A stretch of 64,000 nucleotides of DNA from CmP2 sp052084925. GTDB taxonomy: Bacteria; Actinomycetota; Actinomycetes; Actinomycetales; Micrococcaceae. Numbering within the stretch: position 1 is the stretch's first letter; every line of letters starts with the position of its first letter. Positions 51,358-61,143 of the stretch are shown piece by piece. The position numbers were made by a program, and so were the translations under genes. The stretch lies in assembly GCA_052084925.1 (NCBI GenBank), contig JBQDEV010000008.1:124001-188000 (forward strand). Direction: 5' to 3'. Below the pieces are notes generated by a model. The model was not told the origin of the DNA, did not search any database, and saw only the letters and a program-made list of their open reading frames with translations.

Positions 51358-52325
51358 CGTTTTCTCCTGTTCTTGCGGGCAGGCTGCTGACGCTGCCCCT
51401 TCGGTTTGGTCTCTTCAACCTTCGCCCGCTCTTCGGCTTCCTTGGCGGCCCTCCCGACGGGAGGTAGGCCTTTGGCCGCGCGACGCTCATTCAGCTCAAT
51501 CTCGGCCTGCGAGCCTGGCGTGGGGTTACGGCGAATAATGTAGAACTGCTGGCCCACGGCCCAGAAGTTTGTAGCCGTCCAGTAGATCAGCACGCCAATG
51601 GGGAAGTTGATCCCACCGATAGCGAAGACCAGCGGCAAAATGTAAAGCATCATCTTCTGCGACTGGGCGAAGGGACCCGTCATGGCTGCCTGAGACATGT
51701 TCTTCGACATGAGCATCTTCTGCATGTAGAACATCGAGCCAGTCATCAACAGGATCATCACGACGCTGACGATGAGCACATTTACATTCGTGCCACCGGT
51801 GGCGTTGACCGCACCCATGAAGGTCTCGGACATGCCCGCACCAAAAACGGTGGAGGCGGAGAAGGAGTGAACCTGATCAGGACTGAGCGCGCCGATGTTC
51901 TCCGTTGAACCGGCCTCGGAACGGGCAACACCGATCAGCACCTGATAGAGAGCAAAGAAGAACGGCATCTGGACCAGCATGGGAAGACAGGCCGAGAACG
52001 GACTGGTCCCGTGCTCCTTGAACAGTGCCTGCTGTTCCATGGCCATCGCCTGACGCGATAGCTGGTCCTTCTTACCTTTGTACTTCTCCTGCAGCTTTTT
52101 GATCTCAGGCTGCAGCTCCTGCATGGCACGCTGGGCCTTGATCTGCTTCACGAAGACAGGAATCAGCAGCGTGCGGATAAGAATCACGAGCAGGATGATG
52201 GACAGCGTCCAGTTCCAACCAGACGATTCCGGCATTCCGATCATCGTCAGCAGGGAGTGGAACATCCCAATAACCCACGAGACCACCCACTTGAAGGGGA
52301 ATAGAATCAGTTCGAAGAAGCCCAT
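51354..52325 (-). CDS. yidC: Membrane protein insertase YidC
   Basis: A 323-residue Oxa1-type insertase with about five membrane helices. SWVIGMFHSLLTMIGMPESSGWNW, the cytosolic coiled hairpin MQELQPEIKKLQEKYKGK, SPFSACLPMLVQMPFFFALYQVL and the C-terminal Arg/Lys-rich tail are typical of actinobacterial forms. It inserts membrane proteins with or without Sec. It lies 18 bases after yidD. Confidence 0.96.
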   Translation of the reverse strand: MGFFELILFPFKWVVSWVIGMFHSLLTMIGMPESSGWNWTLSIILLVILIRTLLIPVFVKQIKAQRAMQELQPEIKKLQEKYKGKKDQLSRQAMAMEQQALFKEHGTSPFSACLPMLVQMPFFFALYQVLIGVARSEAGSTENIGALSPDQVHSFSASTVFGAGMSETFMGAVNATGGTNVNVLIVSVVMILLMTGSMFYMQKMLMSKNMSQAAMTGPFAQSQKMMLYILPLVFAIGGINFPIGVLIYWTATNFWAVGQQFYIIRRNPTPGSQAEIELNERRAAKGLPPVGRAAKEAEERAKVEETKPKGQRQQPARKNRRKR

Positions 52326-52343
52326 AATCTCCTTTTATCCTCT

Positions 52344-52706
52344 TCAGTGCTCGTCCGACGGATCTGGCGGTACGACGGGGTGGTTCAATTCAATGATCCT
52401 GGGTAGGTGACCGTTCGGCCAAATTCTGCGGCCCGGAGGAACAGGATCGATTCCCCCCGACTGCCAAGGATGGCAACGCCCGAGTCGCCGCGCACCCAGA
52501 AAGCTGCCTTTGACTGCTCCATGAACAGTGACTGCCTCTAGAGCGTATGCGGAACAGCTGGGAAAAAACTTGCAGACCGGACCATACAGCGGTGAAATCA
52601 CCAGCCGATAAGCCTTCAGCAGCGTCCCCACCACGGCCGATGGCAGCGCTCGAAAGAAACCCCACTGACGCGGATTCGGCAAAGTTATGAACAGGGACTC
52701 AACCAC
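52344..52706 (-). CDS. yidD: Membrane protein insertion efficiency factor YidD
   Basis: A 120-residue protein with the YidD core LLKAYRLVISPLYGPVCKFFPSCSAYALEAV and GRCHPWQSGGIDPVP, containing the three conserved cysteines. It aids YidC. The GTG at 52706 overlaps the rnpA stop by eight bases; longer in-frame starts lie inside rnpA. The C-terminal 30 residues are Pro/His-rich and variable. Confidence 0.93.
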   Translation of the reverse strand: MVESLFITLPNPRQWGFFRALPSAVVGTLLKAYRLVISPLYGPVCKFFPSCSAYALEAVTVHGAVKGSFLGARRLGRCHPWQSGGIDPVPPGRRIWPNGHLPRIIELNHPVVPPDPSDEH

Positions 52707-53097
52707 GACGTCCACCCTTGGACCATGCCGAGGCGAGCCCATCATGGACGTCTGTCTTCAGTTCAGACCAGGATGCAGCCGCGGACGCAGGCAATGCCCG
52801 AAGGACAATGAGGCTTCCGGAATTCGCAGAGATCGTGTCCGATCCCTCTCGCAATTCCTCGGCCATAATGGCGCGAAGCCGACGTTTCACCTTGTTTCGC
52901 ACCACAGCATTGCCAACGGCTTTCGAGACGATAAAACCGACACGATTCGGGGCGCCATCCGCCACATCGACTTCACCAGCGATCGGGGTCGATCTAAATG
53001 CGGACACGACAACGTTCCGGCGCCCACTACGGGAGCCGGAACGTAATGTCTGAGAAAAATCCGCCGGGGTGCGTACCCGTTGTCTCTTGGGTAGCAC
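52699..53097 (-). CDS. rnpA: Ribonuclease P protein component
   Basis: A 132-residue basic protein with the RNR motif region KAVGNAVVRNKVKRRLRAIMAEE and the N-terminal RVRTPADFSQTLRSG. It binds the RNase P RNA for tRNA 5' maturation. rpmH lies 41 bases upstream and yidD overlaps its end, the standard rpmH-rnpA-yidD-yidC order. The catalytic RNA gene is not in this window. Confidence 0.95.
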   Translation of the reverse strand: MLPKRQRVRTPADFSQTLRSGSRSGRRNVVVSAFRSTPIAGEVDVADGAPNRVGFIVSKAVGNAVVRNKVKRRLRAIMAEELREGSDTISANSGSLIVLRALPASAAASWSELKTDVHDGLASAWSKGGRRG

Positions 53098-53138
53098 TCA
53101 ACCACTGATCCGCACGTCTGAGGCGGCCGAAGCCAACC

Positions 53139-53276
53139 TCAGGCAGACAGCTGGGTGCGGCCCTTGCTGCGGCGCGCGGTCAGCACGGCGCGACCGGCGC
53201 GGGTACGCATCCGTGCACGGAAACCATGCTTCTTCGCACGACGGCGGTTATTCGGCTGAAACGTCCGCTTGCTCAC
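53139..53276 (-). CDS. rpmH: 50S ribosomal protein bL34
   Basis: A 45-residue basic protein, SKRTFQPNNRRRAKKHGFRARM then RTRAGRAVLTARRSKGR, the full bL34. It starts at a GTG (53276) with GGAG seven bases upstream; an upstream in-frame start at 53375 adds an unrelated tail. It is the first gene of the leftward block from the dnaA promoter region. Confidence 0.95.
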   Translation of the reverse strand: MSKRTFQPNNRRRAKKHGFRARMRTRAGRAVLTARRSKGRTQLSA

Positions 53277-53711
53277 TTTGAAACTCCACACGTTGTGTTT
53301 GCGCCCGGATCCGTTGAATCGGAAGACCGATGGTCTGGGGAAGAACCGGTGACGCACTGTCAGGACAATCTGCAACGATTTTACGCCCCATTTTCAGGCA
53401 GGCGTCACTCTGTCACAGACCAATCAAGTCTAGGAAGAGCGACACGCGTCGTCAAATCCCGGTCACGAGTGGACGATCAGGCTAGGGAGCTTAGCCCGGT
53501 GGACGTCTTCTCCACAATTTACACACCCCATGTGTATAAGCATGTGCAAAACATGCTGAAAACCAGTCAAGCGGCTACTGTTAAGGTCTGCGCTGAGTCC
53601 CACGATGCTGTACTTCTCATTCGCCGTCATCCACAGGGTTCGAGACGCCACAGACATTGAGGGACCTTCGAAATACTTGCACTCACATCGTCTGAAAGGA
53701 CATCTCGGCAG
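53277..53711. other. rpmH-dnaA divergent spacer
   Basis: About 435 bases without a gene, containing the promoters of rpmH (left) and dnaA (right). A short dyad AGCATGT-N5-ACATGCT lies at 53539-53557. A near-box TCATCCACA sits close to the dnaA start, and a CTCCACA word lies near 53511. I see no perfect DnaA box here. Frames in this stretch match nothing. Confidence 0.6.
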
Positions 53712-55217
53712 ATGAGCACCGATGAATCGATCAGCAGCTCCTGGCGTCACGTCGTCCAGACGATGAAGGATTCGCAACAGATCAGCCCACGTCAGAGCGG
53801 ATTTATTGATCTTGTGCAGCCGCAAGGCCTGATCGGAAATACCTTGCTCCTCGCCGTTCCGAATGAATTCACGCGGCAGGTTCTCGAGAACCAGCTCGAC
53901 GAAGTACTCGGCCAGGCATTGCAAACGGTCTTCCAACAGGACATTCGATGCGCATTCTCCATCGATTCCTCTCTTCAGCCGGTGGCACCGCCACAGCGCA
54001 CTAATCCACAGGTTCCACAGGACGAACCAAAACCTGTGGAAAACTCGGAATCCTTCCCCGCTGCCGTTTATTCGCAAGAGGAACGCCGCGCTGATGGACA
54101 GCTGAGCTCACAGTCAAATCCGGCCCCGACCCTGGCCAATCCACAGCAAGCAACCGCCATCGCGCATTCAGCAGAGGAGCAATCCAGGCTGAATCCCCGG
54201 TACCACTTCGAAACCTTCGTCACCGGGTCGTCGAATCGATTCGCCCACGCCGCAGCGAATGCTGTCGCCGAAGCGCCGGCCAAAGCGTATAACCCGCTCT
54301 TCATCTACGGAGAGTCCGGCCTGGGCAAAACCCACCTGCTCCATGCCATCGGCCACTACGCACGTGAGCTTTACCCGGGTTTGCGCGTCCGCTACGTGAA
54401 TTCGGAAGAGTTCACCAACGACTTCATCAACTCGATTCGCCACGATGAGGGCGCCAGCTTCAAGCAGATCTATCGCAACGTCGACATCTTGCTGATCGAT
54501 GACATCCAGTTCATGGCGAACAAGGAAGCGACCGTCGAGGAGTTCTTCCACACCTTCAACGCGCTGTACAACAACAACAAGCAGGTCGTCATCACCTCGG
54601 ATCTTCCCCCGAAGCAGCTCTCGGGCTTCGAGGAGCGGCTGCGTTCACGCTTCGAATGGGGCCTGACCACTGATATCCAGCCGCCAGACCTCGAGACACG
54701 TATCGCCATCCTGCGCAAGAAGGCCGAGGCCGAGGGACTCACCGCGCCCCCGGAGGCACTGGAGTACATTGCCTCACGCATCACGACGAACATCCGCGAG
54801 CTCGAGGGCGCACTCATCCGCGTCACCGCTTATGCGTCTTTGAATAAGCAGTCCGTCGATATCCCGTTGGCTGAGCACGTGCTGAAAGATCTCATCACAG
54901 ATGATGATGCTCAAGAGATCACCGCGGCCTCGATTCTGAATGAGACCGCCAAGTACTTCGACTTCACGATCGAGGAACTGACCAGCAAATCCCGCACACG
55001 GACACTAGTGACGGCGCGACAGATCGCCATGTACCTGCTGCGCGAACTCACGGAGATGTCTTTGCCCAAGATCGGCAACGAACTCGGGGGTCGTGATCAC
55101 ACCACGGTGATGCACGCGGACCGGAAGATCCGCGACCTGATGGCCGAACGCAGGATGATCTACAACCAGGTCACCGAACTGACGAACCGAATCAAGCAAC
55201 AGCAACGCACTAACTGA
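53712..55217 (+). CDS. dnaA: Chromosomal replication initiator DnaA
   Basis: A 501-residue AAA+ initiator. Domain I (1-80, SWRHVVQTMKDSQQISP), a Pro/Ser/Gln-rich domain II linker to about 160, then domain III with Walker A GESGLGKTHLL (about 200-210), Walker B ILLIDDIQFM and sensor LSGFEERLRSRFEWGL. Domain IV carries the DnaA-box-reading GGRDHTTVMHADRKI near residue 460. It binds boxes in the spacer on its right and opens oriC. The ATG at 53712 follows a GAAAGGA site. Confidence 0.97.
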   Translation: MSTDESISSSWRHVVQTMKDSQQISPRQSGFIDLVQPQGLIGNTLLLAVPNEFTRQVLENQLDEVLGQALQTVFQQDIRCAFSIDSSLQPVAPPQRTNPQVPQDEPKPVENSESFPAAVYSQEERRADGQLSSQSNPAPTLANPQQATAIAHSAEEQSRLNPRYHFETFVTGSSNRFAHAAANAVAEAPAKAYNPLFIYGESGLGKTHLLHAIGHYARELYPGLRVRYVNSEEFTNDFINSIRHDEGASFKQIYRNVDILLIDDIQFMANKEATVEEFFHTFNALYNNNKQVVITSDLPPKQLSGFEERLRSRFEWGLTTDIQPPDLETRIAILRKKAEAEGLTAPPEALEYIASRITTNIRELEGALIRVTAYASLNKQSVDIPLAEHVLKDLITDDDAQEITAASILNETAKYFDFTIEELTSKSRTRTLVTARQIAMYLLRELTEMSLPKIGNELGGRDHTTVMHADRKIRDLMAERRMIYNQVTELTNRIKQQQRTN

Positions 55218-55848
55218 GCGTCGACCGAGCTGAGAATCACCGGAATCACGACTTCACCTCAAGTTAAGCTTGAGACTCGGTCCACAGGCAGCAATCCCAG
55301 AATCACAACGATTCTTGTCATTCGATTTCCACACTCTCCACACCTATCCACAGGTTTCCACAGGCCTTGTGGGTCGAATCCTTCAAGTAGAACTCACAGC
55401 TGTGGATAACACTGTGGATGGTTAAGTGGACCATGCCGGTCAGGTTCGGGATAACCCCTGGGTTCGTTGTGAATCCAGGGGAATGACAACTATCGGTAAT
55501 CCCCGTCGTCTGCACAGCCGCCCCGAGAGAAGTCCACGGCTGGCTCCACATGCAGATCGAGTCAAACAGCCGCATGAGGGCGGTTATCCACAGAATCCAC
55601 AAGAGTTATTAACACTATTGAACCTGTTAAACCTCTTCTGAAGAACAATCTCCCTCCGATCCGAATGACACCCGCTGTTCACCTGAACGCACCTCACACC
55701 TCCAATGCGCACCTTCCACACCTCGAGAAACACAAGAACTCTCATTCGCGGTAAGCTGTCCATGGATTTTTGTGCTTCCCACGTGATCTCGTGAAAACGT
55801 CGGAAGTCTCGAAGGACTGTGTACCCGTAGCGAGAGGCAGATACACCC
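55218..55848. other. Origin of replication oriC (dnaA-dnaN spacer)
   Basis: A 631-base non-coding stretch between dnaA and dnaN. Perfect DnaA boxes (TTATCCACA) lie at 55401-55409 (minus) and 55584-55592 (plus). Weaker boxes include CTATCCACA at 55344, GTTTCCACA at 55354, CCATCCACA (minus) at 55413 and GAATCCACA at 55593. An AT-rich stretch at about 55602-55643 next to the last box pair is a good unwinding element. The position, box content and gene order define the origin. Confidence 0.9.
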
Positions 55849-56979
55849 GTGAAGTTCACTGTGGAACGCGACATCCTGACGGACGCGGTGTCTTGGGCTG
55901 CCCGCTCGCTCTCGCCTCGTCCTCCTGTGCCTGTCCTGTCAGGCCTGCTGATCTCTGCAAAGGATGGGCTCGTTTCCATCGCCAGCTTCGACTACGAGAC
56001 TTCTGCGCAGCTCGAGGTCGAAGCAGATATCGAGACCGAGGGAACCATTCTCGTCTCGGGACGTCTGCTCAACGACATCGTCAAGTCGCTTCCCGCTGCG
56101 CCAGTGACGGTGGAGACCGAAGGTTCCAAGGTCGTTCTGACCTGCCGCAGCTCTCGATTCGCACTGGCCACGATGCCGGTGGACGAATACCCCACCCTTC
56201 CGGCGCTACCTGAAGTCTCGGGAACCATCGATGGCGCAGCCTTCGCCCATGCCGTCAGCCAGGTCACGGTAGCAGCATCCAAAGACGACACCCTGCCGAT
56301 TCTCACCGCCATCAAGGTCGAGATCGAGGGCGACACCATCACCTTCCTTGCCACCGACCGCTACCGGCTGTCGATGAAGGAGATCAACTGGACACCCACG
56401 GATCCATCCATCTCCACCTCACTGCTGGTGAAGTCTCGGACCCTCACCGAGGTGGCCCGGTCCTTGGCCGGCGGCGGCGAGCTTCAGCTGCGCCTGACCT
56501 CGGACGGCAACGGCCAGGAGCTCATCGGCTTCTCCTCCGGGGGACGACGGACCACCAGCCTGCTCGTTGACGGCGAATACCCGAAGATCCGCGCGCTGTT
56601 TCCGGAGTCCAGCCCGATTCACGCCGTCGTCGAAACTTCTCAGCTAGTGGAAGCTGTACGACGCGTGGCCCTGGTGGCGGAGCGCAACACTCCGCTGCGG
56701 ATGGCCTTCACCGACGGTCAGGTCTCTCTCGATGCCGGGGCCGGCGATGATGCCTCGGCCAACGAATCGATGCCCTGCCAACTCGATGGCGAGGAGATCA
56801 CCGTCGCGTTCAACCCGGGCTATCTCAGCGAGGGGCTCAACGTCATCAATTCCGCGTACGTGCGGTTCGCCTTCACCTCCGCGCCCAAGCCCGCTCTGCT
56901 GACCGGTCAGAGCGAGCAGGACAACGGCGAAGTGGACGATTACCGCTACCTGGTGATGCCGATCAGGATCAACAGCTGA
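55849..56979 (+). CDS. dnaN: DNA polymerase III sliding clamp (beta)
   Basis: A 376-residue ring clamp of three repeated domains. VERDILTDAVSWAARSLSPRPPVPVLSGLL opens it, KVVLTCRSSRFALATMPVDEYP and FLATDRYRLSMKEI are domain I-II motifs, and YRYLVMPIRI ends the protein. It tethers the replicative polymerase. The start is a GTG or ATG-like codon at 55849 next to the oriC AT-rich region. recF follows after 27 bases; no gnd gene lies between them as in some relatives. Confidence 0.96.
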   Translation: MKFTVERDILTDAVSWAARSLSPRPPVPVLSGLLISAKDGLVSIASFDYETSAQLEVEADIETEGTILVSGRLLNDIVKSLPAAPVTVETEGSKVVLTCRSSRFALATMPVDEYPTLPALPEVSGTIDGAAFAHAVSQVTVAASKDDTLPILTAIKVEIEGDTITFLATDRYRLSMKEINWTPTDPSISTSLLVKSRTLTEVARSLAGGGELQLRLTSDGNGQELIGFSSGGRRTTSLLVDGEYPKIRALFPESSPIHAVVETSQLVEAVRRVALVAERNTPLRMAFTDGQVSLDAGAGDDASANESMPCQLDGEEITVAFNPGYLSEGLNVINSAYVRFAFTSAPKPALLTGQSEQDNGEVDDYRYLVMPIRINS

Positions 56980-57006
56980 GCCTGTGAGCTCGGCTGTTCG
57001 GATCTC

Positions 57007-58170
57007 GTGCGGATCTCTCACCTCTCACTGACGAATTACCGGTCCTACCCTCAGATCGACCTGGAACTGCAACCAGGCACCAACGTGCTGGTCGGCCGCA
57101 ACGGCGTCGGCAAGACCAATATTGCCGAGGCCATCGGCTATCTGGCCACGCATCAATCCCACCGGGTGAGCAATGACGGCCCACTCGTGTATTTCGGTGC
57201 GGACCAGGCGCGGATTCGGACCCGCATTCATCGTGGAGAGCGCGCTGTCGCCGTCGATTTAGAGATCAACCCGGGCAAGTCCAACCGCGTAGCTATCAAC
57301 CGGGGTGCGCCGCAACGGGCCCGCGAAGGACTCGGACTGCTGCGCTCGGTGCTGTTCGCCCCGGAAGATTTGCAGCTGATCAATGGCGATCCGGGAGTGC
57401 GCCGTCGTTTCCTCGACGATCTCATTGTGCAGATGCGCCCGGCGCTCGGTGGGGCCCGCAGCGAATACGATCGGGTACTACGTCAGCGCAATGCACTGCT
57501 GAAATCCGCGCGTACCTCCGGAAAATGGACTCCAGATCACGAGGCGACACTGGTGGTCTGGGATGAGCATCTGGCACTGTCCGGGGCCCGGCTGCTCAAT
57601 GGCCGATTGCATGTACTGCAGCTGCTCGCCGAACCTTTGGCTCAGGCGTACGCGCATCTTGCGGATGCCAATAAATCCGCAACATATCTCTACGAATCCA
57701 CGGTTCCCCTTGCGGGTGGACAGCATCAGGAGATCCCGACCGAGGCCGAATTGGTCGAAGCGATGCGCGCGGAGCTGCAGGCGCAACACCGGACGGAACG
57801 CGATCGCGGCGTCACCTTGGTGGGGCCGCATCGCGACGACGTCGTGCTCCGGCTCGGTCCTGCACCAGCCAAGGGTTTCGCCTCTCATGGTGAGACCTGG
57901 TCACTCGCCCTGGCGCTTCGGTTGGCCAGTTACGACGTGCTGGTCGCAGACGACGCGGATGAGGATGCGCGTCCCTTGCTGATTCTTGACGACGTGTTTG
58001 CCGAACTCGATGCCACCCGACGATCCCGTCTGGCTGCCCTGGCCGATCGGGCTGAGCAGGTCCTCGTCACGGCTGCGGTGGCGGAGGACCTTCCGGAGGA
58101 GCTGGCAGGACCCCGGCTGGTGGTGCGGATGGACGAGGGTGTGAGCAGCATCGGTGAGACCGTTGGCTGA
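57007..58170 (+). CDS. recF: DNA replication/repair protein RecF
   Basis: A 387-residue SMC-like ATPase. HLSLTNYRSYPQIDLEL opens it, Walker A is GRNGVGKTNIAEAIGYL (residues 30-46), VGPHRDDVVL and the ABC-signature region SHGETWSLALALRLA precede Walker B LLILDDVFAELD. It loads RecA at gaps. The GTG at 57007 is the start. The last 17 bases overlap the dciA start. Confidence 0.95.
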   Translation: MRISHLSLTNYRSYPQIDLELQPGTNVLVGRNGVGKTNIAEAIGYLATHQSHRVSNDGPLVYFGADQARIRTRIHRGERAVAVDLEINPGKSNRVAINRGAPQRAREGLGLLRSVLFAPEDLQLINGDPGVRRRFLDDLIVQMRPALGGARSEYDRVLRQRNALLKSARTSGKWTPDHEATLVVWDEHLALSGARLLNGRLHVLQLLAEPLAQAYAHLADANKSATYLYESTVPLAGGQHQEIPTEAELVEAMRAELQAQHRTERDRGVTLVGPHRDDVVLRLGPAPAKGFASHGETWSLALALRLASYDVLVADDADEDARPLLILDDVFAELDATRRSRLAALADRAEQVLVTAAVAEDLPEELAGPRLVVRMDEGVSSIGETVG

Positions 58171-58747
58171 TCCGGAGTCCACGTGGGACCTTCCCGCGGA
58201 CCAAGCACCCGCGCCGACGGACGTTGACGCCCCCTCGGTGGCCCTCAACCGGGCTCGCCAGGCCGCACAGAGAGCTGGTTTCTCCGCAGCGTCGGCCAGC
58301 CGGAGGGTGCGCCGGTTCACCGGCGACGGGCGGGAAGAGAAGCCAGCATCGCGCCGGCGTCGTCGTTCCACCTTGGACACCTCGCAGCAGGGCAAGGACT
58401 CTCGGCTCATCGGGGCCGTTTTCGATCGGCTGGTCGCTGACCGCGGCTGGGACGAGCCGGTGGCGGTGGGCTCGGTGCTCTCCCGCTGGCCCGAGCTGGT
58501 GGGGCCGGATATTGCGGCGCACGCACAAGTGGAGGAATTCGACCACGCCAAAGTGGTGATCCGCTGTGACTCCACAGCCTGGGCCACGCAGCTGCGGCTG
58601 ATGGCGCCAACCCTGCTCGGTCAGCTCGAGGAGAAACTAGGGCCCGGGGTGGTCCGCGAGATCGTGGTCAAGGGGCCGGCGGCACCCAGCTGGAAGAAGG
58701 GCCCGCGCTCAGTGCGCGGTCGGGGTCCGCGGGACACCTATGGGTGA
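58154..58747 (+). CDS. dciA: DciA/DUF721 family helicase-associated protein
   Basis: A 197-residue protein. The DciA core lies at about residues 95-170 (LIGAVFDRLVADRGWDEPVAVGSVLSRWPELVGPDIAAH, then CDSTAWATQLRLM). In bacteria lacking DnaC, DciA loads or assists DnaB. The N-terminal half is Arg/Ser-rich and unstructured. The GTG at 58154 overlaps recF by 17 bases. The dnaN-recF-dciA-gyrB order is typical of actinobacteria. Confidence 0.88.
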   Translation: MRPLADPESTWDLPADQAPAPTDVDAPSVALNRARQAAQRAGFSAASASRRVRRFTGDGREEKPASRRRRRSTLDTSQQGKDSRLIGAVFDRLVADRGWDEPVAVGSVLSRWPELVGPDIAAHAQVEEFDHAKVVIRCDSTAWATQLRLMAPTLLGQLEEKLGPGVVREIVVKGPAAPSWKKGPRSVRGRGPRDTYG

Positions 58748-58903
58748 ACGGCTCAGCGGGCCCGTGGCGCTGTGGGGAGCCGACTCCTGCACAGGGACCA
58801 TCTGAGCGTGTCTCAACCGCTGAAAAAGGCCCTCACGGGCCCAGTACGGCATGTTTATTCGCTGAGCACCCCAGAAATTCGGGCCAAACCGCGGCACATC
58901 GCG

Positions 58904-58909
58904 TAGAAT
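58904..58909 (+). promoter_or_regulatory. Likely -10 of the gyrB promoter
   Basis: TAGAAT at 58904-58909 is close to consensus, and a loose TTCGGG lies 20 bases upstream. It is in the 204-base spacer between dciA and gyrB, leaving a leader of about 35 bases. The spacer contains no gene. Confidence 0.45.
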
Positions 58910-58951
58910 AGACGAGTCCCAGTGCCACGAACGAGGAGTCGTTGAACCGAC

Positions 58952-61090
58952 GTGTCCGAAGAACAGTCTGATCAGGCATCGCAGTCCGTAGAACCCGGAA
59001 ACCAGGATGCGGTTCCGACCCAGCAGGAATCGGCGCTGAACAGGGTCGAGCATGCCTACGACGCCGGCGACATCACCGTCCTCGAGGGCCTGGAGGCGGT
59101 GCGCAAACGGCCCGGCATGTACATCGGCTCGACCTCCGCGCGCGGCTTGCACCACCTGGTGTACGAAGTCGTCGACAACTCTGTGGACGAGGCGCTGGCC
59201 GGGTACTGCGACACCATCGACGTGACCATCCAGGCCGATGGCGGCCTGCGGGTCTCCGATAACGGCCGTGGTATCCCGGTGGACATGCACCCCACCGAGG
59301 GCAAGCCCACCGTGGAGGTCGTCATGACCATCCTGCACGCCGGCGGCAAGTTCGGTGGTGGCGGCTACGCGGTTTCCGGTGGTCTGCACGGCGTGGGCAT
59401 CTCCGTGGTGAACGCCCTGTCGTCCCGGGTCAACACCGAGATCCACCGCCAGGGAAGTGTCTGGCGGATGAGCTTCGCCGACGGCGGCGCTCCCCAGGGC
59501 GGACTTGTGCAGGGCGAGGACACCGATCGCACCGGCACTACCCAGACCTTCTACCCGGATGCCAGCATCTTCGAGACCGTCGAGTTCGACTTCGAGACGC
59601 TGCGCGCCCGCTTCCAGCAGATGGCGTTCCTCAACAAGGGCCTGCGCATCACGCTTACCGATGAGCGCGAACTGGAGACCAACGACGTCGCCTCCGATGA
59701 GATCGCCGGAGCGATCAGCGCGGACCAGCCGGACGAGGCCGGCATCATCGACGACGGCGGCGCCGAGGCACCCGCCGAGCGCACTCTGCGTCGGGTCGAT
59801 TACCTCTACGAGGACGGGCTGCTCGACTACGTCAAGCACCTGAACTCCTCGAAGCGCGCAGAGCTGGTCCACGACGACGTCATCGCCTTCGAATCGGAGG
59901 ACACCGACCAGAAGATTGCCGTCGAGGCCGCGATGCAGTGGACTACGGCGTATTCGGAGTCGGTGCACACCTACGCCAACACGATCAACACCCATGAGGG
60001 CGGCACCCACGAAGAGGGCTTCCGCGCGGCGATGACCTCGCTCATCAACCGCTACGCTCGCAACAAGGAACTGCTGAAGGCCAAGGACGAGAACCTCTCC
60101 GGTGAGGACATCCGTGAGGGCTTGACCGCGGTGATCTCTGTGAAGCTCGCGGAGCCGCAGTTCGAGGGCCAGACCAAGACGAAGCTCGGTAACTCCGAAG
60201 CACGCGGGTTCGTGCAGAAGGTCGTCACCGAGGAACTCGGCGATTGGCTGGAGCGCAACCCCAACCTGGCCCGCGACATCATCCGCAAGGCACAGCTGGC
60301 TTCACAGGCGCGGCTGGCCGCCCGCAAGGCCCGCGACAACGCCCGCCGCAAGTCTCCGCTGGAATCCTTCGGGATGCCGGGCAAGCTCGCGGATTGCTCC
60401 TCCAAGGACCCGAACGTGTGCGAGGTCTACATCGTGGAGGGCGACTCCGCGGGTGGTTCCGCCAAGCGCGGGCGCAATCCCGCCACCCAGGCGATCCTGC
60501 CCTTGCGTGGCAAGATCCTCAACGTGGAGCGTGCTCGGCTCGACCGCGCTCTCGGCAACGCCGAGGTGCAGTCGATGATCACGGCGTTCGGCACCGGCAT
60601 CGGTGAAGAGTTCGACATCACCAAGCTGCGGTATCACAAGATCGTGCTGATGGCCGATGCCGACGTCGACGGCCAGCACATCACCACCCTGCTGCTGACC
60701 GTACTGTTCCGCTACATGCGCCCGCTCATCGAGCAGGGCTATGTGTTCCTGGCTCAGCCCCCGCTGTACCGGATCAAGTGGTCGAACGCCCCGCACGACT
60801 ACGTGTTCACCGACGCAGAGCGCGATGCCGCGCTCGAGGCAGGCACCGCGCGCGGCTGGCGCTACCCGAAGGAGAACGGCATTCAGCGCTACAAGGGCCT
60901 GGGCGAGATGGACTACAAGGAACTGTGGGACACCACCATGGATCCTGAGCACCGCACCTTGCTGCAGGTCACCATGGATGACGCCGCGGCTGCCGACGAG
61001 ATCTTCTCCATGCTGATGGGCGAAGACGTCGAATCGCGACGCAACTTCATCCAGCAGAACGCCAAGGACGTGCGCTTCCTCGATATCTGA
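58952..61090 (+). CDS. gyrB: DNA gyrase subunit B
   Basis: A 712-residue ATPase subunit. A polar 30-residue tail precedes the GHKL domain (VLEGLEAVRKRPGMYIGST, EVVDNSVDEALAGYC, GGLHGVGISVVNAL). The Toprim domain has YIVEGDSAGGSAKRG and MADADVDGQHI, and KGLGEMDYKELWDTTMDP closes the protein. With GyrA it introduces negative supercoils. The start is a GTG at 58952; a GAGGAG lies about 15 bases upstream, longer than ideal. Confidence 0.97.
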   Translation: MSEEQSDQASQSVEPGNQDAVPTQQESALNRVEHAYDAGDITVLEGLEAVRKRPGMYIGSTSARGLHHLVYEVVDNSVDEALAGYCDTIDVTIQADGGLRVSDNGRGIPVDMHPTEGKPTVEVVMTILHAGGKFGGGGYAVSGGLHGVGISVVNALSSRVNTEIHRQGSVWRMSFADGGAPQGGLVQGEDTDRTGTTQTFYPDASIFETVEFDFETLRARFQQMAFLNKGLRITLTDERELETNDVASDEIAGAISADQPDEAGIIDDGGAEAPAERTLRRVDYLYEDGLLDYVKHLNSSKRAELVHDDVIAFESEDTDQKIAVEAAMQWTTAYSESVHTYANTINTHEGGTHEEGFRAAMTSLINRYARNKELLKAKDENLSGEDIREGLTAVISVKLAEPQFEGQTKTKLGNSEARGFVQKVVTEELGDWLERNPNLARDIIRKAQLASQARLAARKARDNARRKSPLESFGMPGKLADCSSKDPNVCEVYIVEGDSAGGSAKRGRNPATQAILPLRGKILNVERARLDRALGNAEVQSMITAFGTGIGEEFDITKLRYHKIVLMADADVDGQHITTLLLTVLFRYMRPLIEQGYVFLAQPPLYRIKWSNAPHDYVFTDAERDAALEAGTARGWRYPKENGIQRYKGLGEMDYKELWDTTMDPEHRTLLQVTMDDAAAADEIFSMLMGEDVESRRNFIQQNAKDVRFLDI

Positions 61091-61143
61091 TCGAGCAGCC
61101 GAAGCACCACCTCCCCCACGACGAGCATCAAGGACTTTCACGC

